64,000 nt of DNA from Ignavibacteriota bacterium (GTDB lineage Bacteria; Bacteroidota; Ignavibacteria; Ignavibacteriales; Melioribacteraceae). A model generated the notes under the pieces. The model made no database searches. It was not told the origin of the DNA and saw nothing but the letters and a program-made list of their open reading frames with translations. The position numbers and the translations under genes are program-made. How positions within the stretch are numbered: the first letter of the stretch is position 1; every line of letters begins with the position of its first letter. This document shows, one piece after another, positions 53,152 to 61,780 of this stretch. The DNA is taken from contig JADJOX010000003.1 in NCBI GenBank assembly GCA_016713565.1, forward strand, positions 186,001 to 250,000, read 5' to 3'.

Positions 53152-54126
53152 TTATAAAGAAAATTTTAACATTCTTTCTGTTATTTCGGGCTTCACAAAT
53201 TTCTTTAAATGTTCTGGATATCCTAATTCCCATGGAGACGGACCTACATATTTTGATTTTTTTCCGGATATTTTTATATATCCTTCCGAAGAAATTTCAA
53301 TAACTGTAAATAAAGGATCTTTATAAGGCGCGGTATATTTGATCCATTTGAAATTTGCGTCAATTTCTTTACTGTATCTTAAGCATTCGTATTCTTCACC
53401 AAGCCATTTATATGACATTGAATTTATGGTCACATACCAAATTCCATTTATGTCTTCTGCAAAATCATGATGAGTATGCCCATTAAAACAGCATATAATC
53501 TTACTTTTTCTGTTTGCTTCGTTGTGATGCTCAAATATTTCTCGTACACTGTCCGCGTTTTCAATTGAATATCTTTCGCCGGGAGTGTTTGGATCGCTTC
53601 CAATACCTTGGTGCGAAAATATAATTATCGGCTCTTCAGAATTAGTTAATTCATTTTTAAGCCAATCAATTTGTTTAACGCCAATATATGAACTGTAACC
53701 TTTTTTGTTAGGATCCTTTTTTTCATTTCCGTCAAGTACAATGAATTTAAAACCATTCATACTAAATGAATAATATGAACTTTCCATATTTCTGTACTCT
53801 AAAGCTTTTTCTAAAGTTGTTCCTCCATCCATTTCATGATTTCCAATTACATGATACTTTAATCCGGTATATGATTTCCATATCTCATATAAATGCTGGT
53901 ATTCTTGTTTAGGAATAATAAAATCGCCAAGCTCAATAATGAAATCCGGTTTTGCTATTTTCATGCTGTCAATAAATTTTGATATTCTCATTTCCGAATC
54001 ATGCATAGTAGGCAGATGAACGTCCGAGCACATTCCAATTTTTATTTTTTTTGTGTTTGAATTCTGTGCAATAACTAAGTGAAAAGTAGATAAAATCACA
54101 AATACAGTAATAATTATTTTTTTCAT
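53152..54126 (-). CDS. Calcineurin-like metallophosphoesterase, exported
   Basis: A 324-aa phosphoesterase with metal-site motifs IGMCSDVHLP, IIELGDFI, VIGNHEMDGG, IIIFSHQGIGSD and CFNGHTHHDFAED. The signal peptide is ITVFVILSTFHLVIAQ. It is related to the single-domain phosphatases often found with GDPD and alkaline phosphatase genes, and lacks the fibronectin-like domain of the copy at 14201. Its gene converges on the plus-strand alpha-glucuronidase-like gene with only 8 bp between the stop codons and no visible terminator. It is the last gene of the operon entering from the right. Confidence 0.88.
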   Translation of the reverse strand: MKKIIITVFVILSTFHLVIAQNSNTKKIKIGMCSDVHLPTMHDSEMRISKFIDSMKIAKPDFIIELGDFIIPKQEYQHLYEIWKSYTGLKYHVIGNHEMDGGTTLEKALEYRNMESSYYSFSMNGFKFIVLDGNEKKDPNKKGYSSYIGVKQIDWLKNELTNSEEPIIIFSHQGIGSDPNTPGERYSIENADSVREIFEHHNEANRKSKIICCFNGHTHHDFAEDINGIWYVTINSMSYKWLGEEYECLRYSKEIDANFKWIKYTAPYKDPLFTVIEISSEGYIKISGKKSKYVGPSPWELGYPEHLKKFVKPEITERMLKFSL

Positions 54127-54156
54127 TTACGTAATTCTCACTTTAAAATAAATTAA

Positions 54157-56433
54157 CTATTTTTTTGGCTCACTAATAACCCCCAAAAATCTTCCCATCC
54201 AATAAGGCAGCAAAAATGTATGTCCAGCGCTTACTTCCCCGCTTCTTGAAGTATTATCCAAATTAAATTGACACATATTATGTTTTAACGTTGGTCTTTC
54301 ATCGGGAGGCAAAACCTCTTTTGTTTTATGTCCCATAAATCCGGGAGCAACAAATTCAATATCTTTTCTATGACTATTGAAAGTTTCATATTGAACCATA
54401 TCAAGAGGCCATTCTTTTAAATGCCAAATTGACTCTTTCAAATCAAAATCTTCGGCACCAGTCATCGCGTAGCAGAAATTCCACAAAGAATTTTTTTCAG
54501 GTCGAATATAATTCCAATGATCTTTGATTGCTTCTTTGTAAAGTGTTTTAAGCGAATCCGTAAAAGCGTAAGGATAAAGCGACCAATAAGTAAGGAAATA
54601 CATTTCATCATCTGAATGATTCCATTCTTCCGAAAGCATTTTGCTCCAATTATCAGCGTCTTTAGGCGCGGGGCCAATTTCACTGAACGGCCGCATTAAA
54701 TTTTCTAAATAACCATGCTCTTTGATCAGGTAATTCGCCTTTTCTTTATAGATTTCCTTTCCTGTATGTTTATAAGCGCTTTGTAAAAACGCGATAAAAT
54801 TGGAAGAACAAATTTTTCTATCGCCGATCATTGGCTGAAATCTATTCACGTATTCTGGATTCCATCTTCCCCAAAGTGAAGGTTTGCCGTTTTTATCAAT
54901 TAAATAAAAATCATTTTCAACAATATACGTCATTAAATTATCGAGCAATGTCACTGCTCTTTTTTTCCATTCAGGATCATCAATGTATTCTGCTATCAAT
55001 GTTAACGCGAAAACCTGTCCTACGGTTTGATCACTGCTCGCGGTGCTTCTCCAATCCCATTGATCATTTACATGATACCAAGAAACCATATCATTATAAC
55101 CAGGATACCAATAATCTTCAACAAAATCTCTATATTCTTTATCAAACTCCTGATAGCCTTTTCTTTCAAAAGTTCTTCCGAATAATCCTTTAACTCCGCT
55201 TAAAGTATGAAGTCTTTCCATTGCTTCAAATGATTCGAAACAATTTTGTTTAGCTTCATCGGATTTTGTAACTAAGTATCTGAATAACTGGCTTACTAAA
55301 TACATCGAAGTCCAAAGATTGTCACTATCCGCTTTTTTTAAAGTATTTGTAGAAACATCATTATTTTCCATGCTCGAAATATCAACATTAATACCGTAAC
55401 GGATATGTCTTTCTCTAACCTGCCTTTCAAACTTCATGGCTTTATCGTATAGTGTCATTTCTTCAAAACAAATTTCACCGAGTCCTTTATCAGTAAGTAT
55501 TAAAACATTTTTATTTTCTCCTTGGTAAATATCTGTTACGATATTTCCGGGAAGCCACCTTTCACCAAAATAATAATTAAATTTCCCGTCATCTTTAAGC
55601 ATAAAAGCGCCTTTTGTAGTGCCGAACCATTTATGACCATCTATTATTTTAATGTTTGTTAATTCCGTCCATGGTAATTTTTTATTTATTTCGTTTATTA
55701 TCTTCCCCGTATAATCAGTTTCGAAATAACCATTGTTGGTCCCAACTACTATATTCTTATCTTTGTCAGATATATCAAAGCAAGTAATAGAATCATTGTT
55801 TATGATATTTTTAAACTCTTTATTTGAAACCGAATAAACGTACAAATTATTTGAAGTAAGGATAAAAAATTCATTTTGAGTAAAACTGAATTTAATATCA
55901 ATTATTTTTTCTCCTTCTAATTCTTTATCCCAAATCTTTTCAGATTTATTTAAATATGATATTTTTCCACCGCCGGAAATCATAAAATCAAAATTATTTC
56001 CGCCGGCAATAATGTTTGCATTACTTAGTTCATAAGGAATATATAACTTTCCTGCCCACGCGTTGCTTAAAATTGCTTCATCGGTCAGATAAACAAATTT
56101 GTCTTTATATGTGATAAAATCAAGAATGTTCATATCCAGCATGGGCAAATAATTTTTATCAATTACGATTTTGCCCGGATATTGGAAATGTCCGTTCGAC
56201 GGTTTATAAATTTTATTTAAGGCAAGAATTTGAATATTAGTATTTCTATCAATTCTAACTTTTTTAGGTGAGAAGGTATTATTGTTAAAATAATATTTTA
56301 CTGAAAAATCCTGAAGAAAAGGTTTATCCAAATAAACTGGTTGATTTGATTTTTTTTTATTTTCCGAACATCCAAATAAAATTAACAAAGCGAAAAGAAA
56401 AATTACATACAATTTATTCATTTCAATTTCCAT
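54157..56433 (-). CDS. Lipoprotein with beta-propeller and alpha/alpha-toroid domain
   Basis: A 758-aa lipoprotein (lipobox Cys22 in ILFGCSENKKK). The first about 330 residues look like a beta-propeller with sensor-like blades (TDEAILSNAWAGKLYIPYEL, VVGTNNGYFETDYTGKIINE, WFGTTKGAFMLKDDGKFNYY). The C-terminal about 400 residues are a helical toroid (MERLHTLSGVKGLFGRTFERKG, VDWY-like segments, YVNRFQPMIGDRKICSSNFIAFLQSAYKHTGKEIYKEKA), of the kind seen in (alpha/alpha)6 lyases or glycosidases. I recognise no exact family. The start ATG overlaps the stop of the upstream gene as TAATG, so translation is coupled. A role in binding or cleaving the glycan is inferred from context. Confidence 0.68.
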   Translation of the reverse strand: MEIEMNKLYVIFLFALLILFGCSENKKKSNQPVYLDKPFLQDFSVKYYFNNNTFSPKKVRIDRNTNIQILALNKIYKPSNGHFQYPGKIVIDKNYLPMLDMNILDFITYKDKFVYLTDEAILSNAWAGKLYIPYELSNANIIAGGNNFDFMISGGGKISYLNKSEKIWDKELEGEKIIDIKFSFTQNEFFILTSNNLYVYSVSNKEFKNIINNDSITCFDISDKDKNIVVGTNNGYFETDYTGKIINEINKKLPWTELTNIKIIDGHKWFGTTKGAFMLKDDGKFNYYFGERWLPGNIVTDIYQGENKNVLILTDKGLGEICFEEMTLYDKAMKFERQVRERHIRYGINVDISSMENNDVSTNTLKKADSDNLWTSMYLVSQLFRYLVTKSDEAKQNCFESFEAMERLHTLSGVKGLFGRTFERKGYQEFDKEYRDFVEDYWYPGYNDMVSWYHVNDQWDWRSTASSDQTVGQVFALTLIAEYIDDPEWKKRAVTLLDNLMTYIVENDFYLIDKNGKPSLWGRWNPEYVNRFQPMIGDRKICSSNFIAFLQSAYKHTGKEIYKEKANYLIKEHGYLENLMRPFSEIGPAPKDADNWSKMLSEEWNHSDDEMYFLTYWSLYPYAFTDSLKTLYKEAIKDHWNYIRPEKNSLWNFCYAMTGAEDFDLKESIWHLKEWPLDMVQYETFNSHRKDIEFVAPGFMGHKTKEVLPPDERPTLKHNMCQFNLDNTSRSGEVSAGHTFLLPYWMGRFLGVISEPKK

Positions 56434-58766
56434 TATCTTTTAATTAACCAAACATCAGATATTCTCGAATAATCTCTCCAATTCAAATGTGATTCTTCTG
56501 GTCTATCAAATGTGATTTTAATTTTGCCGTCACCAACTAAACTTTTAGGTACAACAAATTCCTTAAACTTTTCAAGTTCTTTGTTATAAAGTACCGGTTC
56601 CATTCTTTCGCTATCAATTCTTAATAGCGCGTCCCCATAACCTGTTATTCTGATTAGATATCTAGCGTTGGGATCAAGATTTTCATATTCTAATACAGGA
56701 TCGTTCTGATATACTTGAGAAGACAATCTCATTCGGCTGTATCCTTCATCCCACCAGCCAAAATCAACAGCGTCGAATACAGTTGTTTTTACATGTTCGC
56801 TATTTGCGATATTTGAAATATCATCATAATAACTTCCGGCACCGGGATTTTCCCAATCTCTAATTGTTTTCAATCGCTCAATTTTTTCAAGGCTTGAATT
56901 CATTTCATTAATTTTCTTAAACTCATCTTGATACCACCATCTGTTGTTCAGCGGATAATCTACAAAATCCAAAATGCAGCCCCGCTGTAAACCGCTTGCT
57001 TGATATAATTTTACGCTTGTTTGAAGTCCAATTATTTTGAAAAGTTCATCGCAATATTTTTCAATATCCTTTTTTAAATCTTGTGAAATTGGATTTGAAT
57101 CCGCTTCATTAATTTTCATTAAAGCGGAATTCATTTTTTCAGAATAATTATTTTCATTTAGATCAGCCAACATAGCGTTTGCCTTTAGTTCCAAATCTTT
57201 TTCATATATTTGTCGACGTCTAATGTATGTATCATATTCTGCTCTTAGCTGCAGCATAAGCCAGCGCCAATTATTGTTTAATTGGGGATTATTTTTTTCG
57301 AGATTTTTCCAGAATGAAAAAGTCGTTTCAACGCTGCCGTTTGCTTTTAATGGCCCCAGCCAATTTTTTTCTAAAGCTAATATACCATTTGCTGTTTCCT
57401 GAGCTAAATTATTTCCGAAGAAAAATCTGCCGTATTCTTTTAATATTTCATTCACACTTTTCTTTGTGTTCCATCCTCTTTGACTCCAAATAATTTTGTT
57501 AACATCGTCATGACAACCGTCAGAATAAGTTACAAATCCATTGGTGAACTGCGCGTAGTCACCGTGAATTTTCGCGTAATATTCCGGCTGCGGATTAATT
57601 CCTTCTCTTCCAATTGTTAAGGCAAATGCCTGGTCAAAATTTAATGCCGGGAACTCGCATCTAACCGAATGAGTGACATCCGGATATTGTCTGTGTAAAT
57701 ATTGTTTGGGAAGTCTAAATCTTGTTTCGGCAATTGGCGGACTGCTTGGACCCGACACTACACCTTTTAACCAAGTTGGTTTTTCTTCATTTAAGTAATT
57801 ATAGAAATAATCAATTTGTTCTTCACTGAAACCCTGAAGAGAAATCCATATTCCCGCATTTGGATGATACTTAATTAATTTTGCGTGAAGTTCTTTTAAG
57901 AAAGGCATTACATATTTTGGATGATTATTGCCCGGGTCACCGCCTGGGAAAAAGACATCATTTAATCTAGGTGTTTCTTTATAATAAGCTTCGTGTTTGG
58001 CAACTTCGCTTTTAAATAATTCTTCATTTGATAGATCAATCGTGGCTGGAGTCCATACCCAATAATCAACGTCATAATTATCACAAATTTTACTCAGCTC
58101 AACATTCATTTCCTTTCGTGTTAATTTAAAATGCGGACTGTCATCACCTTTATCGCCAATTGGAATATTTTCAATCGCGTTTGTCCCGAATATAACCAAG
58201 TCTCTAATATATTGTTCAAATTGTTCTACACTCCATACGTCCCATGAATTTGCAGTATTTCTATAACCCAATTGATGTCCGCGAATTGGATATTCCGGTG
58301 AGGATGAAAAATCAATATTAGATTCAATTAAAATTTTATTATCAACTAATTCTGCTCTGCGTAAGAATTCACCAATTCCGAATAAAATTCCTCTTGAGTC
58401 CGCGCCAATAATCCAAATAATATTTTTTGAATCAATTGTTGAAGAAATTAATCTAAATCCTTCTTTATTATTTTCAGAACTATTAATGTTTTTACTTTGC
58501 GGAATATCTTTGCCGTATATTTTTTTTGAATTAGAAAGACAAACGGCTATGATGTTATTGTTAGAATCCCATTTAATTTCTTTTTTTAAGTCAATGTTTG
58601 TTCTTTTTAATATTTCTTCATTCAGCATTTTAAATGCCGTCACCTGAATTTTTTTATCAATATTATCCGCGATAGTTATTTGCGATTTGGAGATGTCTAA
58701 TTTTTGACCGAAGTACAAATTTGTAATTAATATAATCAACAACAATGATTTCAAATAGTTTTTCAT
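56433..58766 (-). CDS. Alpha-glucuronidase-like glycoside hydrolase
   Basis: A 777-aa secreted protein with a GH67/GH20-like N-terminal domain (about 20-140, IWIIGADSRGILFGIGEFLRRAELV), a TIM barrel (about 145-480, YPIRGHQLGYRNTANSWD, GTNAIENIPIGDKGDDS, VDYWVWTPAT, NDVFFPGGDPGNNHPKY, NGFVTYSDGCHDDVNK), a helical part and a C-terminal beta domain (YENLDPNARYLIRIT). It shares layout and many positions with the plus-strand gene at 50531 but is shorter and lacks that protein's Cys cluster, so they are diverged paralogues. The acidic residues in FPGGDPGNN and YSDGCHDD are possible catalytic or metal sites. It lies 44 bp after the esterase gene and is fused by TAATG overlap to the lipoprotein gene. 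Confidence 0.75.
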   Translation of the reverse strand: MKNYLKSLLLIILITNLYFGQKLDISKSQITIADNIDKKIQVTAFKMLNEEILKRTNIDLKKEIKWDSNNNIIAVCLSNSKKIYGKDIPQSKNINSSENNKEGFRLISSTIDSKNIIWIIGADSRGILFGIGEFLRRAELVDNKILIESNIDFSSSPEYPIRGHQLGYRNTANSWDVWSVEQFEQYIRDLVIFGTNAIENIPIGDKGDDSPHFKLTRKEMNVELSKICDNYDVDYWVWTPATIDLSNEELFKSEVAKHEAYYKETPRLNDVFFPGGDPGNNHPKYVMPFLKELHAKLIKYHPNAGIWISLQGFSEEQIDYFYNYLNEEKPTWLKGVVSGPSSPPIAETRFRLPKQYLHRQYPDVTHSVRCEFPALNFDQAFALTIGREGINPQPEYYAKIHGDYAQFTNGFVTYSDGCHDDVNKIIWSQRGWNTKKSVNEILKEYGRFFFGNNLAQETANGILALEKNWLGPLKANGSVETTFSFWKNLEKNNPQLNNNWRWLMLQLRAEYDTYIRRRQIYEKDLELKANAMLADLNENNYSEKMNSALMKINEADSNPISQDLKKDIEKYCDELFKIIGLQTSVKLYQASGLQRGCILDFVDYPLNNRWWYQDEFKKINEMNSSLEKIERLKTIRDWENPGAGSYYDDISNIANSEHVKTTVFDAVDFGWWDEGYSRMRLSSQVYQNDPVLEYENLDPNARYLIRITGYGDALLRIDSERMEPVLYNKELEKFKEFVVPKSLVGDGKIKITFDRPEESHLNWRDYSRISDVWLIKR

Positions 58767-58810
58767 AATAAACTCGGATTTTGTAATGAGAATTTTTATT
58801 TATCAAAAAT

Positions 58811-59773
58811 CTAATTTTTGGAAAATGGAATAAATCTTTTGAAAAATTTCTCCATATAAAATTCACAATATTTATTTACGTTTTCTTCAAGATCCATTGT
58901 ATGAGGCCATCCTTCCAATCTATGATATTCAGCGTAAACTCCAATTCTATCTAATGCGTTTTTAAGAGTATCAGATTGACTAACAGGAACAACGTCATCA
59001 ATTGTACCTTGAAATATTAATGTTGGAGTGTCATCTTTTGTAATAAAAAATAATGGTGAAGCTGCTCTGAATATTTCCGGTTCATCTTCATATTTTTTAC
59101 CTAAAAAATTAATTACGCCGGGATGATTTCTTCCGTACTCGGTTGTTAAATCGCATGGTCCGTATAAATTAACAATTGCGTTAACTTTTGTGTTTACATT
59201 ATTGATTGAACATTCGTTAAATATTTCCGCGTCTTGCGAGTAGCCGATCATCATGGCTAAATGTCCTCCGGCAGATCCGCCAACAACCGCAATATTATTA
59301 GTATCTATAAAATATTTATTACCATTTTCTTTTATCCATTTAACGGCGCATTTAACATCATTAACTGCTGCTGGAAATTTAGCAACTCCGGCAAGTCTAT
59401 ACTGAATTGTAACGGTTACGTATCCTTTTAACGCAAAGTCAACTAAATATTTTCTATAATCTTTTTTATCTCCGCTTTTCCAAGTCCCGCCGTGTATAAA
59501 GACAATTGCCGGTCGTAATTCATTTAACTCCTTTAAATGATAAATATCAAGTTTAAGTTTTGTAGAATCAATTTCCTTGTAAATTATTTCATTATATTCA
59601 CGTAATGATTCAGGAACCGGCGGCATCTTTTCAATAAAGTCAATTAAGCCTAAAAAATAGGAAAGCTTTAATGTGAAATCACCGCAGTAACCTGCCGGAG
59701 GTTCAGGTTCATTTTGAGAATATAATTCAATAAAAAAAACGAATAGAAAAATTACTGATAAACTAGTTTTCAT
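58811..59773 (-). CDS. Secreted alpha/beta-hydrolase, esterase/lipase of the BD-FAE/HSL type
   Basis: A 320-aa alpha/beta-hydrolase with the oxyanion motif FIHGGTWKSGD, nucleophile motif GGSAGGH (Ser), Asp in FQGTIDDVVPVSQ and His in GWPHTMDL. A signal peptide (SLSVIFLFVFFIELYSQ) indicates export. Such enzymes remove acetyl or feruloyl ester groups from polysaccharides. Two starts are possible; I chose ATG 59773, though ATG 59788 also reads. Either way the gene overlaps the end of nagB by 11-26 bp, which suggests coupled translation. A polysaccharide acetyl-esterase role is inferred. Confidence 0.85.
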   Translation of the reverse strand: MKTSLSVIFLFVFFIELYSQNEPEPPAGYCGDFTLKLSYFLGLIDFIEKMPPVPESLREYNEIIYKEIDSTKLKLDIYHLKELNELRPAIVFIHGGTWKSGDKKDYRKYLVDFALKGYVTVTIQYRLAGVAKFPAAVNDVKCAVKWIKENGNKYFIDTNNIAVVGGSAGGHLAMMIGYSQDAEIFNECSINNVNTKVNAIVNLYGPCDLTTEYGRNHPGVINFLGKKYEDEPEIFRAASPLFFITKDDTPTLIFQGTIDDVVPVSQSDTLKNALDRIGVYAEYHRLEGWPHTMDLEENVNKYCEFYMEKFFKRFIPFSKN

Positions 59774-60512
59774 ATTTTTTCTCAGCATTCAATTTTGACG
59801 CGGAATTTATATCTAAATAAAAATAAATATCCTTATGCATTTTGAGAATAGAAGACGGTATTTGCGGCGAAATAATTTTCTCGAATGTCATTTTAACTGC
59901 TTCGGCTTTTCTGAAATCGGGTACGCAGCAAATAATTGTATTAGATTTTAAAATTTGATTAACAGACATGCTGATTGCTTTTTCCGGAACATCCTCAATT
60001 TTTTCAAACCAGCCTTCGCCCATCTGCTGCAATTTGCAAGCTTCATTCAAATTTACAATAATATATGGTTCTGTTGTTTCAAAATCCGCCGGCGGATCAT
60101 TAAAAGCTATATGCGCGTTTTCACCAATACCTATAAACGCTACATCAATTGGATGCCGTTCAATTATTCTGCTTATTCTATCACATTCTATTTGCGGTTC
60201 ATTTTCTCCATTAATAAATTCGAATGATTTTATTTTAACGAAATCATAAAACCTTTCCTTTAAATATTTTCGGAAGGAAGCGTTGTGAGATTCTGATATT
60301 CCAATGTATTCATCAAGATGGAACGCATTAACTTTCGTCCAATCAATTTGCATTTTTACAAGTTCGTTAAGCATTTCAAATTGTGAAGCTCCGGTTGCCA
60401 AAATTATATTTGCTGATCCGTTTGAGTTTACCGCATCATTAATTTTTTTAGCGCCAAGTTCAGCCGCTTTTTTGCCCAATTCAATTTTTGTTCGTGAAAT
60501 ATCGATATTCAT
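59763..60512 (-). CDS. nagB: Glucosamine-6-phosphate deaminase
   Basis: A 249-aa cytoplasmic enzyme that converts glucosamine-6-phosphate to fructose-6-phosphate and ammonia. NagB signatures are ILATGASQFEMLNEL, the catalytic loop FHLDEYIGIS, FIGIGENAHIAFNDPP (His plus an Asp where E. coli NagB has Glu) and SMSVNQILKSNTIICCVP. It is slightly shorter than E. coli NagB (266 aa). No signal peptide. It lies between the Nramp-like transporter gene and the esterase gene in one operon with the NagA homologue, completing the last two steps of GlcNAc catabolism. Confidence 0.93.
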   Translation of the reverse strand: MNIDISRTKIELGKKAAELGAKKINDAVNSNGSANIILATGASQFEMLNELVKMQIDWTKVNAFHLDEYIGISESHNASFRKYLKERFYDFVKIKSFEFINGENEPQIECDRISRIIERHPIDVAFIGIGENAHIAFNDPPADFETTEPYIIVNLNEACKLQQMGEGWFEKIEDVPEKAISMSVNQILKSNTIICCVPDFRKAEAVKMTFEKIISPQIPSSILKMHKDIYFYLDINSASKLNAEKKYEN

Positions 60513-60526
60513 AAATTTTCAACTTA

Positions 60527-61780
60527 TTAATTAAATAAATCCGCTATGGCAAAATAGCTTGTTACAAATCCGAATATGATTACCGCAATTATTCCTAATT
60601 TCATTTTTGTTCCGGCTTTATACTTTTGCATTAAATCTTTATTTGTAATTAAAATGTAAATTGGAATTGCAACCGCCGGAAGAATTAAAGCTTGAAATGC
60701 CTGAGAAAATATCATTATTATTGGCGGTCGTGCGTTCATAAACTGAGTAATTATCCCAAACAATATTCCAATAAGTCCAAGTATTCTGTACATTGGCGAT
60801 TTTATATTTCTTTCTTTTCCGGCATAATCACTAATTAACCAAGGCGCTATAAGTATTATTGGAAATATTGTAGATATTCCTGCTGAGACAATACCAAGTA
60901 TTAAAATTAGAGCCGCGATTTTCCCGCCAATCGGTTCGAAAAGTTGAATCATATCAACTGTGTTATTTAAGCTAATGCCCATAACGTGTACAGTTCCCGC
61001 TGATACTGCCATAATTACAAAACTTAATAAAAACATAATTGAAGCTGAAACCGCCGAATCTTTTTTTTCAATTTTGAGATCTTCAATTTTCCATCCTTTT
61101 TCGGCGACAACAGTACTTCTCATTATAAATACTGCCGCAGAACATGTAGTTCCCGCAATAGCAGCAATCAGTGAATAAGCGCCGGATTTATTTGGGATTG
61201 ATGGAATAAGTCCAATTAAAATTTCACTTATACTTGGTTTGACTAAAAAGAATACTAATAGAAATGAAAGTCCCATTAACATTACAAATACAATTAAAAT
61301 TTTTTCAAATAACTTATACTGCCCGAACCAAAGAAGTGCATATAAACAAACTATTAGAAAAATTGTGATTACAAAAGTCCCTATTCCTTTACCGCCAAAC
61401 AAAATCACAACCGCTTCATTTAATAAATCCGAAACAATTCCCATTATTCCCATTAATGCTAATAGCTCGCCAATAACTAAAGAAACCATTATGTAAACCG
61501 CCAATAACTTTCCATGCTTAAAGTGAGTTTTAATATTATACAATGCGGTATTGCCAGTAACAATAGTCGTTTTTCCATATGCCACCATTAGGATATACGT
61601 AAAAACTGATGATAAAACCAATGCCCATGACAAACTCATTCCATGTTCCGCGCCAACTTTTGCCATTGTTGTAACACTACCGGTTCCAATATTGTAGCCT
61701 ATTAAAAATAAACCCGGACCAACAGCCAATAGTGCTGAAATCAAATTTCTAATTGCTGGATTTGTTTTCAACTTACTCAT
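60527..61780 (-). CDS. Nramp-fold transporter without the canonical metal motifs
   Basis: A 417-aa membrane protein with about 11 helices, related to the Nramp family. The opening GPGLFLIGYNIGTGSVTTM aligns with the first Nramp helix, but the metal-binding DPGN is replaced by residues without Asp (about positions 29-34). In the sixth helix, TTCSAAVFIMRSTVVAEKG lacks the MPH motif. It starts in a four-base overlap (ATGA) with the stop of the nagA-like gene and is followed at 14 bp by nagB. The loss of metal ligands and the GlcNAc context suggest a different substrate, perhaps an amino sugar or its deacetylated product. That is inference; a divalent-metal role cannot be excluded. Confidence 0.78.
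   Translation of the reverse strand: MSKLKTNPAIRNLISALLAVGPGLFLIGYNIGTGSVTTMAKVGAEHGMSLSWALVLSSVFTYILMVAYGKTTIVTGNTALYNIKTHFKHGKLLAVYIMVSLVIGELLALMGIMGIVSDLLNEAVVILFGGKGIGTFVITIFLIVCLYALLWFGQYKLFEKILIVFVMLMGLSFLLVFFLVKPSISEILIGLIPSIPNKSGAYSLIAAIAGTTCSAAVFIMRSTVVAEKGWKIEDLKIEKKDSAVSASIMFLLSFVIMAVSAGTVHVMGISLNNTVDMIQLFEPIGGKIAALILILGIVSAGISTIFPIILIAPWLISDYAGKERNIKSPMYRILGLIGILFGIITQFMNARPPIIMIFSQAFQALILPAVAIPIYILITNKDLMQKYKAGTKMKLGIIAVIIFGFVTSYFAIADLFN

Noticed and set aside
53143..53152. Terminator between the convergent genes
   Set aside because: Only 8 bp separate the two stop codons and no stem-loop with a U-run was seen, so transcripts may overlap there.
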